Source of the DNA: an uncultured Oscillospiraceae bacterium
GTDB lineage: Bacteria > Bacillota > Clostridia > Oscillospirales > Oscillospiraceae
Direction of reading: 5' to 3'
Assembly (NCBI GenBank): GCA_900763965.1
Contig: CAAFMG010000087.1
Coordinates: forward strand, 1-9,075
DNA length: 9,075 nt
The notes beneath the pieces were generated by a model. That model made no database searches, was not told the origin of the DNA, and was given only the letters and a program-made list of their open reading frames with translations. Within the stretch, counting starts at the first letter, position 1; each line of letters opens with the position of its first letter. This document shows, piece by piece, positions 1-5,240 of the stretch. The position numbers and the translations under genes were made by a program.

Positions 1-690
1 CACTTCGGTCACCACACCCACCGCTGGAACCCCAAAATGGCTCCCTACATCTACACCGAGCGCAACGGTATCTACATCATCGACCTGCAGAAGACCGTTA
101 AGAAGCTGGAGGAAGCCTACAACTTCGTTCGTGACTGCTCTGCCAATGGCGGCAACATCCTGTTTGTCGGCACCAAGAAGCAGGCTCAGGATGCCATCAA
201 GGAAGAAGCTGCCCGCTGCGGCGGTTACTACGTCAACGCCCGTTGGCTGGGCGGTATGCTGACCAACTTCCGCACCATGCGTACCCGTATCGACCGTCTG
301 GCTCAGCTGAGAAAGATGGAAGAGGACGGCACCTTCGCTATGCTGCCCAAGAAGGAAGTCATCAAGCACCAGGCTGAGATCGAAAAGCTGGAGAAGTACC
401 TGGGCGGCGTTAAGGAAATGAAGAAGCTGCCTGCCTGCCTGTTCATCGTTGACCCCCGCAAGGAGCGCAACGCCATCGCTGAGGCCCGCAAGCTGAACAT
501 CCCCATCGTGGCCATCGTTGACACCAACTGCGACCCCGATGAGATCGACTACGTGATCCCCGGCAACGACGACGCTATCCGCGCCATCCGTCTGATCGCT
601 TCCGCTATGGCCAGCGCTGCCATCGAAGGCCGTCAGGGCGAGGACACCGAGGCTGCTGTCGAAGCTGCTGCTGAAGAAGCTGCTGAATAA
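1..690 (+). CDS. rpsB: 30S ribosomal protein S2, 5'-truncated by window edge
   Basis: Small-subunit ribosomal protein S2, which binds late in 30S assembly near S1 and is needed for translation initiation. The frame is open from base 1, and the first residues (HFGHHTHRWNPKM) are the conserved N-terminal S2 stretch, so the true start lies upstream; the ATG at 37 is internal. Visible S2 signatures are FVGTKKQAQDAI, the YYVNARWLGGMLTNFRT block, and the IVDPRKERNAIAEARKLNIPIVAIVDTNCDP region cut into the usual VDP...NIP...DTN order near the C-terminal half, ending IPGNDDAIRAIRLI. About 229 residues remain of the usual 240-260. The last ~20 residues are an acidic, Ala/Glu-rich tail, common in Clostridia. 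Codons are those of a highly expressed gene (GCT, GTT, CGT, AAG). tsf follows 34 bp later, the classic rpsB-tsf operon order. Confidence 0.97.
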   Translation, partial: HFGHHTHRWNPKMAPYIYTERNGIYIIDLQKTVKKLEEAYNFVRDCSANGGNILFVGTKKQAQDAIKEEAARCGGYYVNARWLGGMLTNFRTMRTRIDRLAQLRKMEEDGTFAMLPKKEVIKHQAEIEKLEKYLGGVKEMKKLPACLFIVDPRKERNAIAEARKLNIPIVAIVDTNCDPDEIDYVIPGNDDAIRAIRLIASAMASAAIEGRQGEDTEAAVEAAAEEAAE

Positions 691-724
691 TTCTGATCCC
701 ACAAACACGAAGGAGGAAACGAAA

Positions 725-1654
725 ATGGCATTTACCGCACAGGACGTTAAGAAGCTCCGTGAAATGACCAACGTCGGCATGATGGACTGCAAGAAGGCTC
801 TCCAGGCTACCGACGGTGATATGGACAAGGCCGTTGACTGGCTGCGTGAAAAGGGCCTGGCCAAGGCTGCCAAGAAGGCTGACCGCGTTGCCGCAGAAGG
901 CGTCGCTTATGCTGCTGTGATCGGCGGCGTGGGCGTTGTGATCGAGGTCAACTCCGAGACCGACTTTGCTGCCAAGACCGATGCTTTCCTGGATCTGGTT
1001 AAGAACCTGGCTGTCATCGTTGCCGAGCAGAACCCCGCTGACATTGAGGCTCTGAAGGCTTGCACCTACCCCGGCACCAACCTGACCGTTACCGAGGTCA
1101 TGCAGGAGAAGGTCATGTCCATCGGCGAGAACATGCAGATCCGCCGCTTTGCCCGCTTCCCCGAGAACACCTCCGTCGCCTACGTTCATGCAGGCGGCAC
1201 CCACGGCGTTCTGGTCAACCTGGCTGTGGAAGGCGATATCGACGTCACCGAGATCGGCAAGAACGTGGCTATGCAGATCGCTGCTATGAACCCCAAGTAC
1301 TGGGATAAGTCCCTGGTTCCCCAGGCAGACGTCCAGCACGAGATGGAAGTTCAGGTCGCTCTGATGGACAACGATCCCAAGATGGCTTCCAAGCCCGCTC
1401 AGGTCAAGGAAAAGATCGCTCAGGGCAAGATCAATGCCTTCTTCAAGGATTGCTGCCTGCTGCAGCAGGACTTCGTCCGCTCCGACCTGTATCAGGGCGA
1501 CGTGGCCGGTTACATTGCCGATGCTGCCAAGAAGCTGGGCGGCAAGGCTACCTTCGTTGATGCTATCCACTACACCAAGGGTGAAGGCATCGAGAAGAAG
1601 GTTGACGATTTCGCAGCAGAAGTCGCTGCTCAGATCGCCGGCTCCGCTAAGTAA
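725..1654 (+). CDS. tsf: Elongation factor Ts (EF-Ts)
   Basis: Nucleotide-exchange factor that releases GDP from EF-Tu in the cytoplasm during elongation. At 309 residues it has normal bacterial length. Residues ~4-40 form the UBA-like N-terminal domain with signature 1 (KKLREMTNVGMMDCKKAL). Residues 79-81 are the TDF motif (NSETDFAAKTDAF) that inserts into EF-Tu and displaces Mg2+. Two core subdomains follow, with AYVHAGGTHGVLV and the AMQIAAMNPKYW signature. The start is fixed by a perfect SD, AAGGAGG at 710-716, 8 nt before ATG. The operon ends here: a perfect 14-bp terminator follows within 20 bp, so pyrH and frr, which often follow tsf, are not co-transcribed. Codon use matches rpsB (high expression). 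A long antisense frame inside this gene is a by-product of its codon bias. Confidence 0.98.
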   Translation: MAFTAQDVKKLREMTNVGMMDCKKALQATDGDMDKAVDWLREKGLAKAAKKADRVAAEGVAYAAVIGGVGVVIEVNSETDFAAKTDAFLDLVKNLAVIVAEQNPADIEALKACTYPGTNLTVTEVMQEKVMSIGENMQIRRFARFPENTSVAYVHAGGTHGVLVNLAVEGDIDVTEIGKNVAMQIAAMNPKYWDKSLVPQADVQHEMEVQVALMDNDPKMASKPAQVKEKIAQGKINAFFKDCCLLQQDFVRSDLYQGDVAGYIADAAKKLGGKATFVDAIHYTKGEGIEKKVDDFAAEVAAQIAGSAK

Positions 1655-1670
1655 TTTCTCTTTTCAAATG

Positions 1671-1711
1671 ATCCCCCTGTCAGCCACCGCTGACAGGGGG
1701 ATTTCTCTTTT
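1671..1711 (+). terminator. Intrinsic terminator of rpsB-tsf
   Basis: A perfect 14-bp stem (1671-1684 with 1689-1702) closes a CACC loop and is followed by the T-rich tract TTCTCTTTT. It lies 16 bp after the tsf stop and ends the translation operon. Confidence 0.95.
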
Positions 1712-1726
1712 GCGCTTCCCGCCGTC

Positions 1727-1755
1727 TTGTAAAGCAGAGCAAAACATGGTATTAT
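1727..1755 (+). promoter_or_regulatory. Sigma-A promoter candidate with extended -10
   Basis: TTGTAA (1727-1732), a 17-bp spacer and TATTAT (1750-1755), with TGG just upstream of the -10 (extended TGn). It lies between the tsf terminator and the gene at 1795, giving a leader of about 32 nt. Called by pattern only. Confidence 0.7.
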
Positions 1756-1794
1756 GGGAAAAGATAAATTGAAACCAACGGAGGGATATTTTCT

Positions 1795-2259
1795 ATGAAT
1801 CATTCCACCAAGGCTGCTCAGCTGTTTCTCAGCGGCAGCAACTGCGCCCAGGCCGTATTTGTGGCCTTCTGCGATGTCACCGGCCTGGAGCCGGAATTTG
1901 CTGCCCGGCTGGCCTGCGGATTTGGCGGGGGCATCAGCCGGATGCGGGAGGTCTGCGGGGCTGTCAGCGGCATGATCCTGGCCGCCGATGTGCTCTACGG
2001 CTATTCCGATCCCGGTCAGGATGACGAGGCCAAGGCCGCCCACTACACCCGGATCCAGGCGCTGTGCAGCCGGTTCCGCCAGAGTGCCGGGAGCCTGACC
2101 TGCCGGGAGCTTCTGGATCATCCCCCCGCGGATCCCATCCCTACCCCCCGGACAGCGGAATACTACGCCAGCCGCCCCTGCACCGCCATCGTCATGCTGG
2201 CAGCCCGGATCCTGGAGGAATACATTCAGGCCAATCCCCCGGTAAATAACCATGGATGA
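1795..2259 (+). CDS. C_GCAxxG_C_C family probable redox protein
   Basis: A 154-residue cytoplasmic protein of the family annotated as C_GCAxxG_C_C 'probable redox protein', whose reaction is not established. What is seen: the opening block SGSNCAQAVFVAF with C17, the glycine-rich ACGFGGGISRM with an additional C41, the CGAVSG core with C54, then CRELL (C103) and a last cysteine before a C-terminal helix (RPCTAIVMLA, C129). The four cysteines 17, 54, 103 and 129 sit where the family has its invariant cysteines; C26, C41 and C91 are extra. No signal peptide or membrane segment is present. The start has SD GGAGGG at 1780-1785 with 9-nt spacing. The stop overlaps the next start by 8 bp, so the two proteins are probably made together. 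A metal- or thiol-based redox role is a family-level suggestion only. Confidence 0.88.
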   Translation: MNHSTKAAQLFLSGSNCAQAVFVAFCDVTGLEPEFAARLACGFGGGISRMREVCGAVSGMILAADVLYGYSDPGQDDEAKAAHYTRIQALCSRFRQSAGSLTCRELLDHPPADPIPTPRTAEYYASRPCTAIVMLAARILEEYIQANPPVNNHG

Positions 2260-2767
2260 TCTGATTTACAATCAAAATGACATTCCCAAGGACACCTGGC
2301 GCTATGGCTTTCGTCCCAGCAGCGCCACCGGTTGCGGCTGGATCGCCACCTACAACGCCCTGCGGCTGCTTCACCGGCAGGTGGACATCCCGGCGCTGAT
2401 CCGCTACTTTGAATTCCAGCTGCCTTTGATCCACGGCAATTTGGGCACCAGCTTCTGGGGGCCCATCCTGTGTTTCCGCCACTGGGGCTTTCCTCTGGAA
2501 ATCACCGCCAATCCCCGGCGGTTTGACCAAATCACCCGGCGCAGCGATGTCTGCATCCTCTTCTACCACTGGCGCAAGGGTGCCAGGATCGGCGCGCACT
2601 TTATCGCCTTGCAGCTTTCCGAGGGGCAGCTTGTGGGCTACAATACCTTCCGCAATTCTGCCGGCCCGGATCCTTTGGGAGCCAGCCTGGAGGATTTTAT
2701 CTCCCGGCGCAGATACTTTGGATGCGTGCTTCTGGGCATCCGGGAGAATCCCCTTTCCCAAAAATGA
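2252..2767 (+). CDS. C39-like cysteine-peptidase-fold protein
   Basis: A 171-residue protein without signal peptide. The layout resembles papain-like peptidases of the C39 type: a candidate nucleophile C28 in ATGCGWIATYNAL at the start of a predicted helix, then a candidate histidine H116 in GAHFIALQL on a strand, then N131 in QLVGYNTF as possible third residue. An upstream glutamine for the oxyanion hole is not obvious (Q8 is a possibility), so activity is uncertain. No transporter or bacteriocin gene is nearby, so a secretion-linked leader-peptidase role is not supported. The start overlaps the end of the previous gene by 8 bp and has no usable SD; the nearest GGAGG is at 2214-2218, 33 nt upstream, which argues for translational coupling. 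The family appears as a hypothetical protein in related gut Clostridia, to my recollection. Fold call moderate, function unknown. Confidence 0.7.
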   Translation: MDDLIYNQNDIPKDTWRYGFRPSSATGCGWIATYNALRLLHRQVDIPALIRYFEFQLPLIHGNLGTSFWGPILCFRHWGFPLEITANPRRFDQITRRSDVCILFYHWRKGARIGAHFIALQLSEGQLVGYNTFRNSAGPDPLGASLEDFISRRRYFGCVLLGIRENPLSQK

Positions 2768-2813
2768 AAAAAGCCCCTGTGCACCCCTGTAACAGGGCGC
2801 ACAGACGCTTTTT
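2768..2813. terminator. Shared bidirectional terminator
   Basis: A hairpin with A-rich left and T-rich right flanks between convergent genes: AGC with GCT, CTGTGC (2777-2782) with GCACAG (2799-2804), and an inner CCTG/CAGG. The run of A at 2767-2772 and TTTTT at 2809-2813 give a U-tract in both directions, serving the gene ending at 2767 and the leftward gene ending at 2817. Confidence 0.85.
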
Positions 2814-2816
2814 GAA

Positions 2817-3359
2817 TCATTCGCAGGACAGGGACACAAACTCCGCCTTGTGATCCATGGCCGGGAGGATCTTCTGCATCAGGTCAGCGGTTTTCAGCCG
2901 CAGGGAGGATGTATTGATGCAGGGATGAACCCCGATGTACTCCCCTTCCAGCAGCTCCCGGTCGATGTACAGAGCCACCCGGTGGTCATGGTCATTCATC
3001 AGTCCCAGCACGCTGAGAGAGCCGGGGGTAATGTCCAAAAACTGCTCCATATATTCCCCGTCAGCAAAGGACAGCCGGGACGAACCGATCTGTTTGGAGA
3101 AAGCAGAGGTCTTAAAGCGCTTTTCTCCGGAGATCATCAGCAGATAGAATGCCGTCTTCTGCCGGTTGCACAGCAGCAGATTTTTGCAGATCTGGGACTG
3201 CAATGCTTCGTCTACCTCCCGGCAGTCCTCCATGGTCATCGCCGCCTGGTGATCCACCCGCTCATAGGATACCCCCAGGGTGTCCAGCAGGTCATAGACC
3301 CGGATCTCCTTTTCCAGCCGTCCGGCGCAGTCTGCCGGTCTGCCGTTTTCCAATGTCAT
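2817..3359 (-). CDS. YbaK/PrdX-type prolyl-tRNA deacylase domain protein
   Basis: Stand-alone trans-editing domain related to the ProRS INS domain (YbaK, ProXp-ala, PrdX), which in this superfamily hydrolyses mischarged aminoacyl-tRNA, typically Ala-tRNA(Pro). Diagnostic features in order: YDLLDTLGVSYERVDHQAAMTMED at the N-terminus (only part of it is conserved), ICKNLLLCNRQKTAFYLLMI with the conserved Lys in KNL, KRFKTSAFSKQIGSSRLSF, ITPGSLSVLGLMND, and the C-terminal IGVHPCINTSSL before a helix. The GSxSVLGLMND and HPxxNT motifs are those of the PrdX/ProXp-ala branch. Two in-frame ATGs exist, at 3365 and 3359. The SD (GAAGG, 3367-3371) is 1 nt from the first and 7 nt from the second, so I chose 3359 (180 residues). 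No ProRS or proline-reductase gene is adjacent, so it acts as a free editing factor. Substrate specificity is inferred. Confidence 0.88.
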   Translation of the reverse strand: MTLENGRPADCAGRLEKEIRVYDLLDTLGVSYERVDHQAAMTMEDCREVDEALQSQICKNLLLCNRQKTAFYLLMISGEKRFKTSAFSKQIGSSRLSFADGEYMEQFLDITPGSLSVLGLMNDHDHRVALYIDRELLEGEYIGVHPCINTSSLRLKTADLMQKILPAMDHKAEFVSLSCE

Positions 3360-3383
3360 AGTCATACCTTCTTTCTTCCGGCC

Positions 3384-3412
3384 ATTATACCGCCTTCTTC
3401 CGGAAAGCGCAA
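3384..3412 (-). promoter_or_regulatory. Sigma-A promoter of the tRNA-editing gene
   Basis: Read on the minus strand: TTGCGC (3412-3407), exactly 17 bp, then a perfect TATAAT (3389-3384). Transcription would start near 3377, giving a leader of about 18 nt that holds the GAAGG ribosome site. Such a short leader leaves no room for RNA-based control. Confidence 0.8.
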
Positions 3413-3445
3413 GAGAAGAATACTCTGTTTTACTGAGGTGAATCC

Positions 3446-4120
3446 ATGAAACCCTTTTTGTCCGGCAATGCCCTGAAGCTCCTTGCCGCCCTGTTTATGA
3501 CCATTGACCATGTGGGGGTGCTGCTTCTGCCCCATGTGATCGTGCTGCGGATTCTGGGGCGGCTGGCTCTGCCCATTTTTGCCTTTATGATCGCCGAGGG
3601 CTGCCGCTACACCCGGAACCGGCCGCGGTACTTTGGCTCCGTATTTGCCCTGGGGGTGCTGTGCCAGATCGTCTATTATCTTGCAGACCACAGTCTGTAC
3701 TTTTCCATTCTCATCACCTTCAGCCTGTCCATTGCCACCATTTACGCTTTGCAGGACTGGAAGGAGCAAAAAACGCCCCGTTCCGCCCTGGTGTTTTTCG
3801 GGGCGGTGGCTGGCGTGTATGCCCTGAACCAGGTCTTTGTCATTGACTATGGCTTCTGGGGCTGTATGCTTCCGGTGTTTGCCGCCGCTTTTCAGAAAAC
3901 AGCCTGGGATCGTCCCTGGGTGAATCTGGGGATGCTGGGCCTTGGCCTGCTGGTTCTTGCGGCAGATCTTGGGCAGATTCAGTATTACGCCCTGCCGGCC
4001 CTGCCCCTGCTGGCCTGCTACAACGGCAGACGGGGACGGTGGAAGCTGAAATACTTCTTCTATCTTTTCTATCCCCTCCATCTGGTGCTGCTGCAAGGCA
4101 TTGCCCTGCTTTTGGGATAA
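3446..4120 (+). CDS. TraX-family multi-pass membrane protein
   Basis: A 224-residue integral membrane protein of the TraX family. TraX of the F plasmid acetylates pilin, but chromosomal homologues in Firmicutes are generally uncharacterised and related to acyltransferase-3-like membrane enzymes. The sequence opens with the family hallmark LSGNALKLLAALFMTIDHVGVLL, in which the D-H pair (IDHVG) is conserved, followed by RILGRLALPIFAFMIAEGCRYTRNR. About seven or eight hydrophobic segments follow and the protein closes with the family's KYFFYLFYPLHLVLLQGIALLL segment, with its YPLH motif. No pilin or conjugation gene is nearby, so a role in conjugation is not supported; surface-glycan or lipid acylation is a guess. 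The start has SD GAGGTG (3435-3440). The TAA stop lies inside the first bases of repeat copy A. Confidence 0.9.
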   Translation: MKPFLSGNALKLLAALFMTIDHVGVLLLPHVIVLRILGRLALPIFAFMIAEGCRYTRNRPRYFGSVFALGVLCQIVYYLADHSLYFSILITFSLSIATIYALQDWKEQKTPRSALVFFGAVAGVYALNQVFVIDYGFWGCMLPVFAAAFQKTAWDRPWVNLGMLGLGLLVLAADLGQIQYYALPALPLLACYNGRRGRWKLKYFFYLFYPLHLVLLQGIALLLG

Positions 4121-4257
4121 AACTTCATGCATCAGCACTGCACCGCGAAAATGCGCAAATGTTCGTGCATGAAGTTTTTGTGCATCCTTTCCGGTTGCCC
4201 CGCAGGGGCGAGGAATGGCACATTTCTTGTTTTGCTATGCTTTTGCATAGCAAAAAG
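4113..4257 (+). repeat. Three-hairpin intergenic repeat, copy A
   Basis: Matches copy B (5552-5700) in inverse orientation: the shared ends are TGGGAT-AAACTTCATGC and GCATAGCAAAAAG, and the middle GAAGTTTTTGTGCATC and GCCCC-loop-GGGGCGAG also match. It holds three hairpins. H1 is a perfect 13-bp terminal stem, 4119-4131 with 4166-4178, followed by a T tract, so it may end traX transcription. H2 is GCCCC/GGGGC with a GCA loop at 4197-4209. H3 is an 11-bp stem, 4230-4240 with 4245-4255, with a TTTT loop. No target-site duplication is visible. It begins inside the traX stop region. It could be a MITE-like element or a structured RNA motif. Confidence 0.8.
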
Positions 4258-4296
4258 CCCGGATGGCCCTGCCCTACGCAGGCTCTGCCATTCGGG
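4258..4296. other. Bulged hairpin adjoining repeat copy A
   Basis: CCCGGATGGC (4258-4267) pairs with GCCATTCGGG (4287-4296) with one G-T wobble, and CCTGC (4268-4272) pairs with GCAGG (4278-4282), leaving a CTCT bulge. It directly abuts copy A but has no counterpart next to copy B. Confidence 0.55.
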
Positions 4297-4310
4297 ATGC
4301 ACCTTGCCGA

Positions 4311-4363
4311 TAAAAAGAAATAACCCCTGACTGTTCTTGTCACCACAGTCAGGGGTTATTTCT
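4311..4363 (-). terminator. Strong hairpin terminator in repeat R1
   Basis: A perfect 18-bp stem, 4316-4333 with 4346-4363, encloses a 12-nt loop. Leftward, the stem is followed by a TTTTT-rich tract (4316-4312), so the minus direction is the better terminator direction; rightward the tail is only weakly T-rich. The stem core AGAAATAACCCCTGA is repeated at R2. Confidence 0.75.
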
Positions 4364-4407
4364 GTGAATTCTTATTATCTAACATCATTGGTTACCTCGC
4401 ATTTCTA
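4316..4407 (-). repeat. Terminator-plus-tail repeat R1
   Basis: First of two direct copies (with 5143-5240). Shared parts are the stem core AATAACCCCTGA / TCAGGGGTTAT and a ~45-nt tail: CTGTG-ATTCTT, ATCTAACATC, TTGGTTACCTCGC and TTTCTAC. The hairpin tips and loops differ between the copies, but the tail is almost unchanged. On the minus strand the tail contains GAGGT followed by a short ORF (see 4356-4388). Confidence 0.8.
4356..4388 (-). other. Candidate 10-codon ORF in R1 (MMLDNKNSQK)
   Basis: Minus strand: SD-like GAGGT (4398-4394), 5 nt, ATG ATG, eight further sense codons, then TAA at the terminator stem. An in-frame TAA lies just before the start. R2 carries the same arrangement (5189-5218). 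It could be a leader peptide, or a chance product of a repeat. Low confidence that it is translated. Confidence 0.2.
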
Positions 4408-4465
4408 CGGATTCAGATACCTTTTTCCTTTTTCCAATTTCATTTTCTTTTGTCACTTGACCCAT
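4385..4465 (-). other. Possible coding remnant upstream of R1 (26 codons)
   Basis: A minus-strand open frame, ATG at 4465 to TGA at 4387, encodes a very charged 26-residue peptide ending SESVEMRGNQ. Near R2 the corresponding frame reads SSDPVEKRGNQ and stays codon-aligned over ten codons, with several differences at third positions. No SD precedes the ATG. This may be the decayed 3' end of a duplicated gene. No family was recognised. Confidence 0.2.
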
Positions 4466-4614
4466 CAGCGGGCTATTCTTAAATGTTGGTTCTTTGGAAT
4501 CGGTATCTCTTTGTGTCTATAAGATATCACAGTTTTACATTGTTTGCAAGCCGCAATACTGTACAAATTCCACAATTTCTATCTGTATAAATCGGAGATT
4601 CTCTCCCCTGCCCA
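4408..4614. other. AT-rich gene-free stretch
   Basis: About 200 bp, clearly richer in A and T than its surroundings, with T-rich runs near 4420-4450. Apart from the 26-codon frame noted at 4385-4465, I see no convincing gene, repeat or hairpin. The base composition suits a promoter-upstream region or decayed foreign DNA. Confidence 0.5.
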
Positions 4615-4644
4615 TTGACAGATGGCAGCCATATCTGCTATACT
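4615..4644 (+). promoter_or_regulatory. Strong sigma-A promoter of def
   Basis: TTGACA (4615-4620, consensus), 18-bp spacer, TATACT (4639-4644) with TGC immediately upstream (extended -10). Transcription would start near 4651, about 49 nt before the def start. Confidence 0.88.
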
Positions 4645-4654
4645 AGCTTAGTAA

Positions 4655-4681
4655 GCGGCTCAAAAAGCCGCCTTTTATTTT
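4655..4681 (+). terminator. Terminator-like hairpin in the def leader
   Basis: GCGGCT (4655-4660) pairs with AGCCGC (4666-4671) around CAAAA, followed by CTTTTATTTT. It lies between the promoter and the SD, so it would be transcribed at the very 5' end of the mRNA. It may be an attenuator or a 5'-stabilising stem. The 6-bp stem is short for full termination. No competing antiterminator is obvious. Confidence 0.5.
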
Positions 4682-4699
4682 CAAAAAGGAAGATGCGCC

Positions 4700-5113
4700 A
4701 TGATCCAGAGCATTGTACACGACCCCATTTTGCTGGCCCGGAAGTCTGTCCCAGCAGAAACAACCGACCTGCCCGTTGTCCAGGATCTGCTGGACACCCT
4801 GCAAGCGCACCGGGAGGAATGTGTGGGGATGGCCGCCAACATGATCGGCGTGACCCGGCGGATCATTGTTTTCGACTGTGAGGGCAGGCTGATGGCCATG
4901 CTCAACCCGGAAATTCTCCAGTCCTCCGGCCCCTATGCAACGGAGGAGGGCTGTCTGTCCCTGCTGGGGGGCCCCCGGAAAACCCGGCGCTTCCAGAAGA
5001 TCAAGGTTCGCTGGCAGACCCCGGAATTTCAGACCCGGCTGAAAACCTTCACCGGCTGGACGGCCCAGATCATCCAGCATGAGATCGACCACTGCAACGG
5101 GGTGCTGATCTGA
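4700..5113 (+). CDS. def: Short Clostridia-type peptide deformylase
   Basis: Metalloenzyme family that removes the formyl group from the N-terminal Met of nascent proteins at the ribosome. At 137 residues it is shorter than E. coli Def (169) and stops just after motif III. Motif II is intact (EEGCLSL, metal-ligand Cys) and motif III is intact (IQHEIDH, two metal-ligand His and the catalytic Glu). Motif I is altered: where typical enzymes have GxGxAAxQ, this one reads CVGMAANMIG, so the usual oxyanion-stabilising Gln is replaced by Met. To my knowledge this GMAANMIG variant recurs in Clostridia and streptococci as a second deformylase-like protein, so it may be a paralogue with changed activity. 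SD AAGGAAG (4686-4692), 7 nt from ATG. It is monocistronic: its own strong promoter, and hairpin R2 30 bp after the stop. Confidence 0.9.
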   Translation: MIQSIVHDPILLARKSVPAETTDLPVVQDLLDTLQAHREECVGMAANMIGVTRRIIVFDCEGRLMAMLNPEILQSSGPYATEEGCLSLLGGPRKTRRFQKIKVRWQTPEFQTRLKTFTGWTAQIIQHEIDHCNGVLI

Positions 5114-5142
5114 TCGTCTCAGGAACACCGGAATTTGGACAA

Positions 5143-5240
5143 AGAAATAACCCCTGAACTTTCAGTTCGTCACTCTGAAAGTCAGGGGTTATCTCTGTGC
5201 ATTCTTGGTATCTAACATCTTGGTTACCTCGCTTTTCTAC
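5143..5240 (-). repeat. Terminator-plus-tail repeat R2, downstream of def
   Basis: Second direct copy of R1 (4316-4407). The hairpin is 5143-5165 with 5175-5196: 22 pairs possible, with one bulged A and one A-C mismatch, and a 9-nt loop. The tail CTGTG-ATTCTT, ATCTAACATC, TTGGTTACCTCGC, TTTCTAC matches R1 closely. It lies 29 bp after the def stop and can end def transcription, though the better U-tract is again in the leftward direction. Confidence 0.8.
5189..5218 (-). other. Candidate 9-codon ORF in R2 (MLDTKNAQR)
   Basis: Minus strand: GAGGT (5230-5226), 7 nt, ATG, eight sense codons, TAA within the hairpin arm. Compared with R1 the peptide differs only by N/T, S/A and K/R changes. An alternative longer frame (GTG at 5255 to 5070) reads through the repeat and lies antisense to def, so I do not call it. 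Confidence 0.2.

Noticed and set aside
605..1570. 321-codon minus-strand open frame across tsf
   Set aside because: It lies fully antisense to a certain EF-Ts gene. The translation is Leu/Gly/His/Val-rich without a family, and no SD precedes it. Strong codon bias of tsf removes stops on the other strand.
1630..2253. Long minus-strand frames opposite the redox and C39-like genes (also 2192-2839)
   Set aside because: They are shadows of high-GC coding DNA; one also runs through the tsf terminator. No SD, promoter or recognisable domain.
3398..3426. TTCCGG-17-TACTCT as a traX promoter
   Set aside because: Poor -35, and the predicted start would fall on the SD at 3435. No convincing traX promoter was found.
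3362..4138. 258-codon minus-strand frame opposite traX
   Set aside because: Gln/His/Gly-rich low-complexity translation, typical of the antisense of a hydrophobic membrane protein. It also covers the tRNA-editing promoter.
4230..4255. H3 hairpin of repeats A and B as an intrinsic terminator
   Set aside because: In both orientations the T run is on the 5' arm and the 3' arm ends in A residues, so no U-tract follows the stem.
4125..4346. Short frames within repeat A (both strands) and the matching frames in repeat B
   Set aside because: Peptides from A and B do not stay alike beyond the nucleotide identity, loops change length, and stems are conserved by pairing. Structure rather than protein explains the conservation.
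4457..4485. TTGACC with a downstream TAAATG as a promoter
   Set aside because: The -10 matches only three of six consensus positions and the far better def promoter lies downstream.
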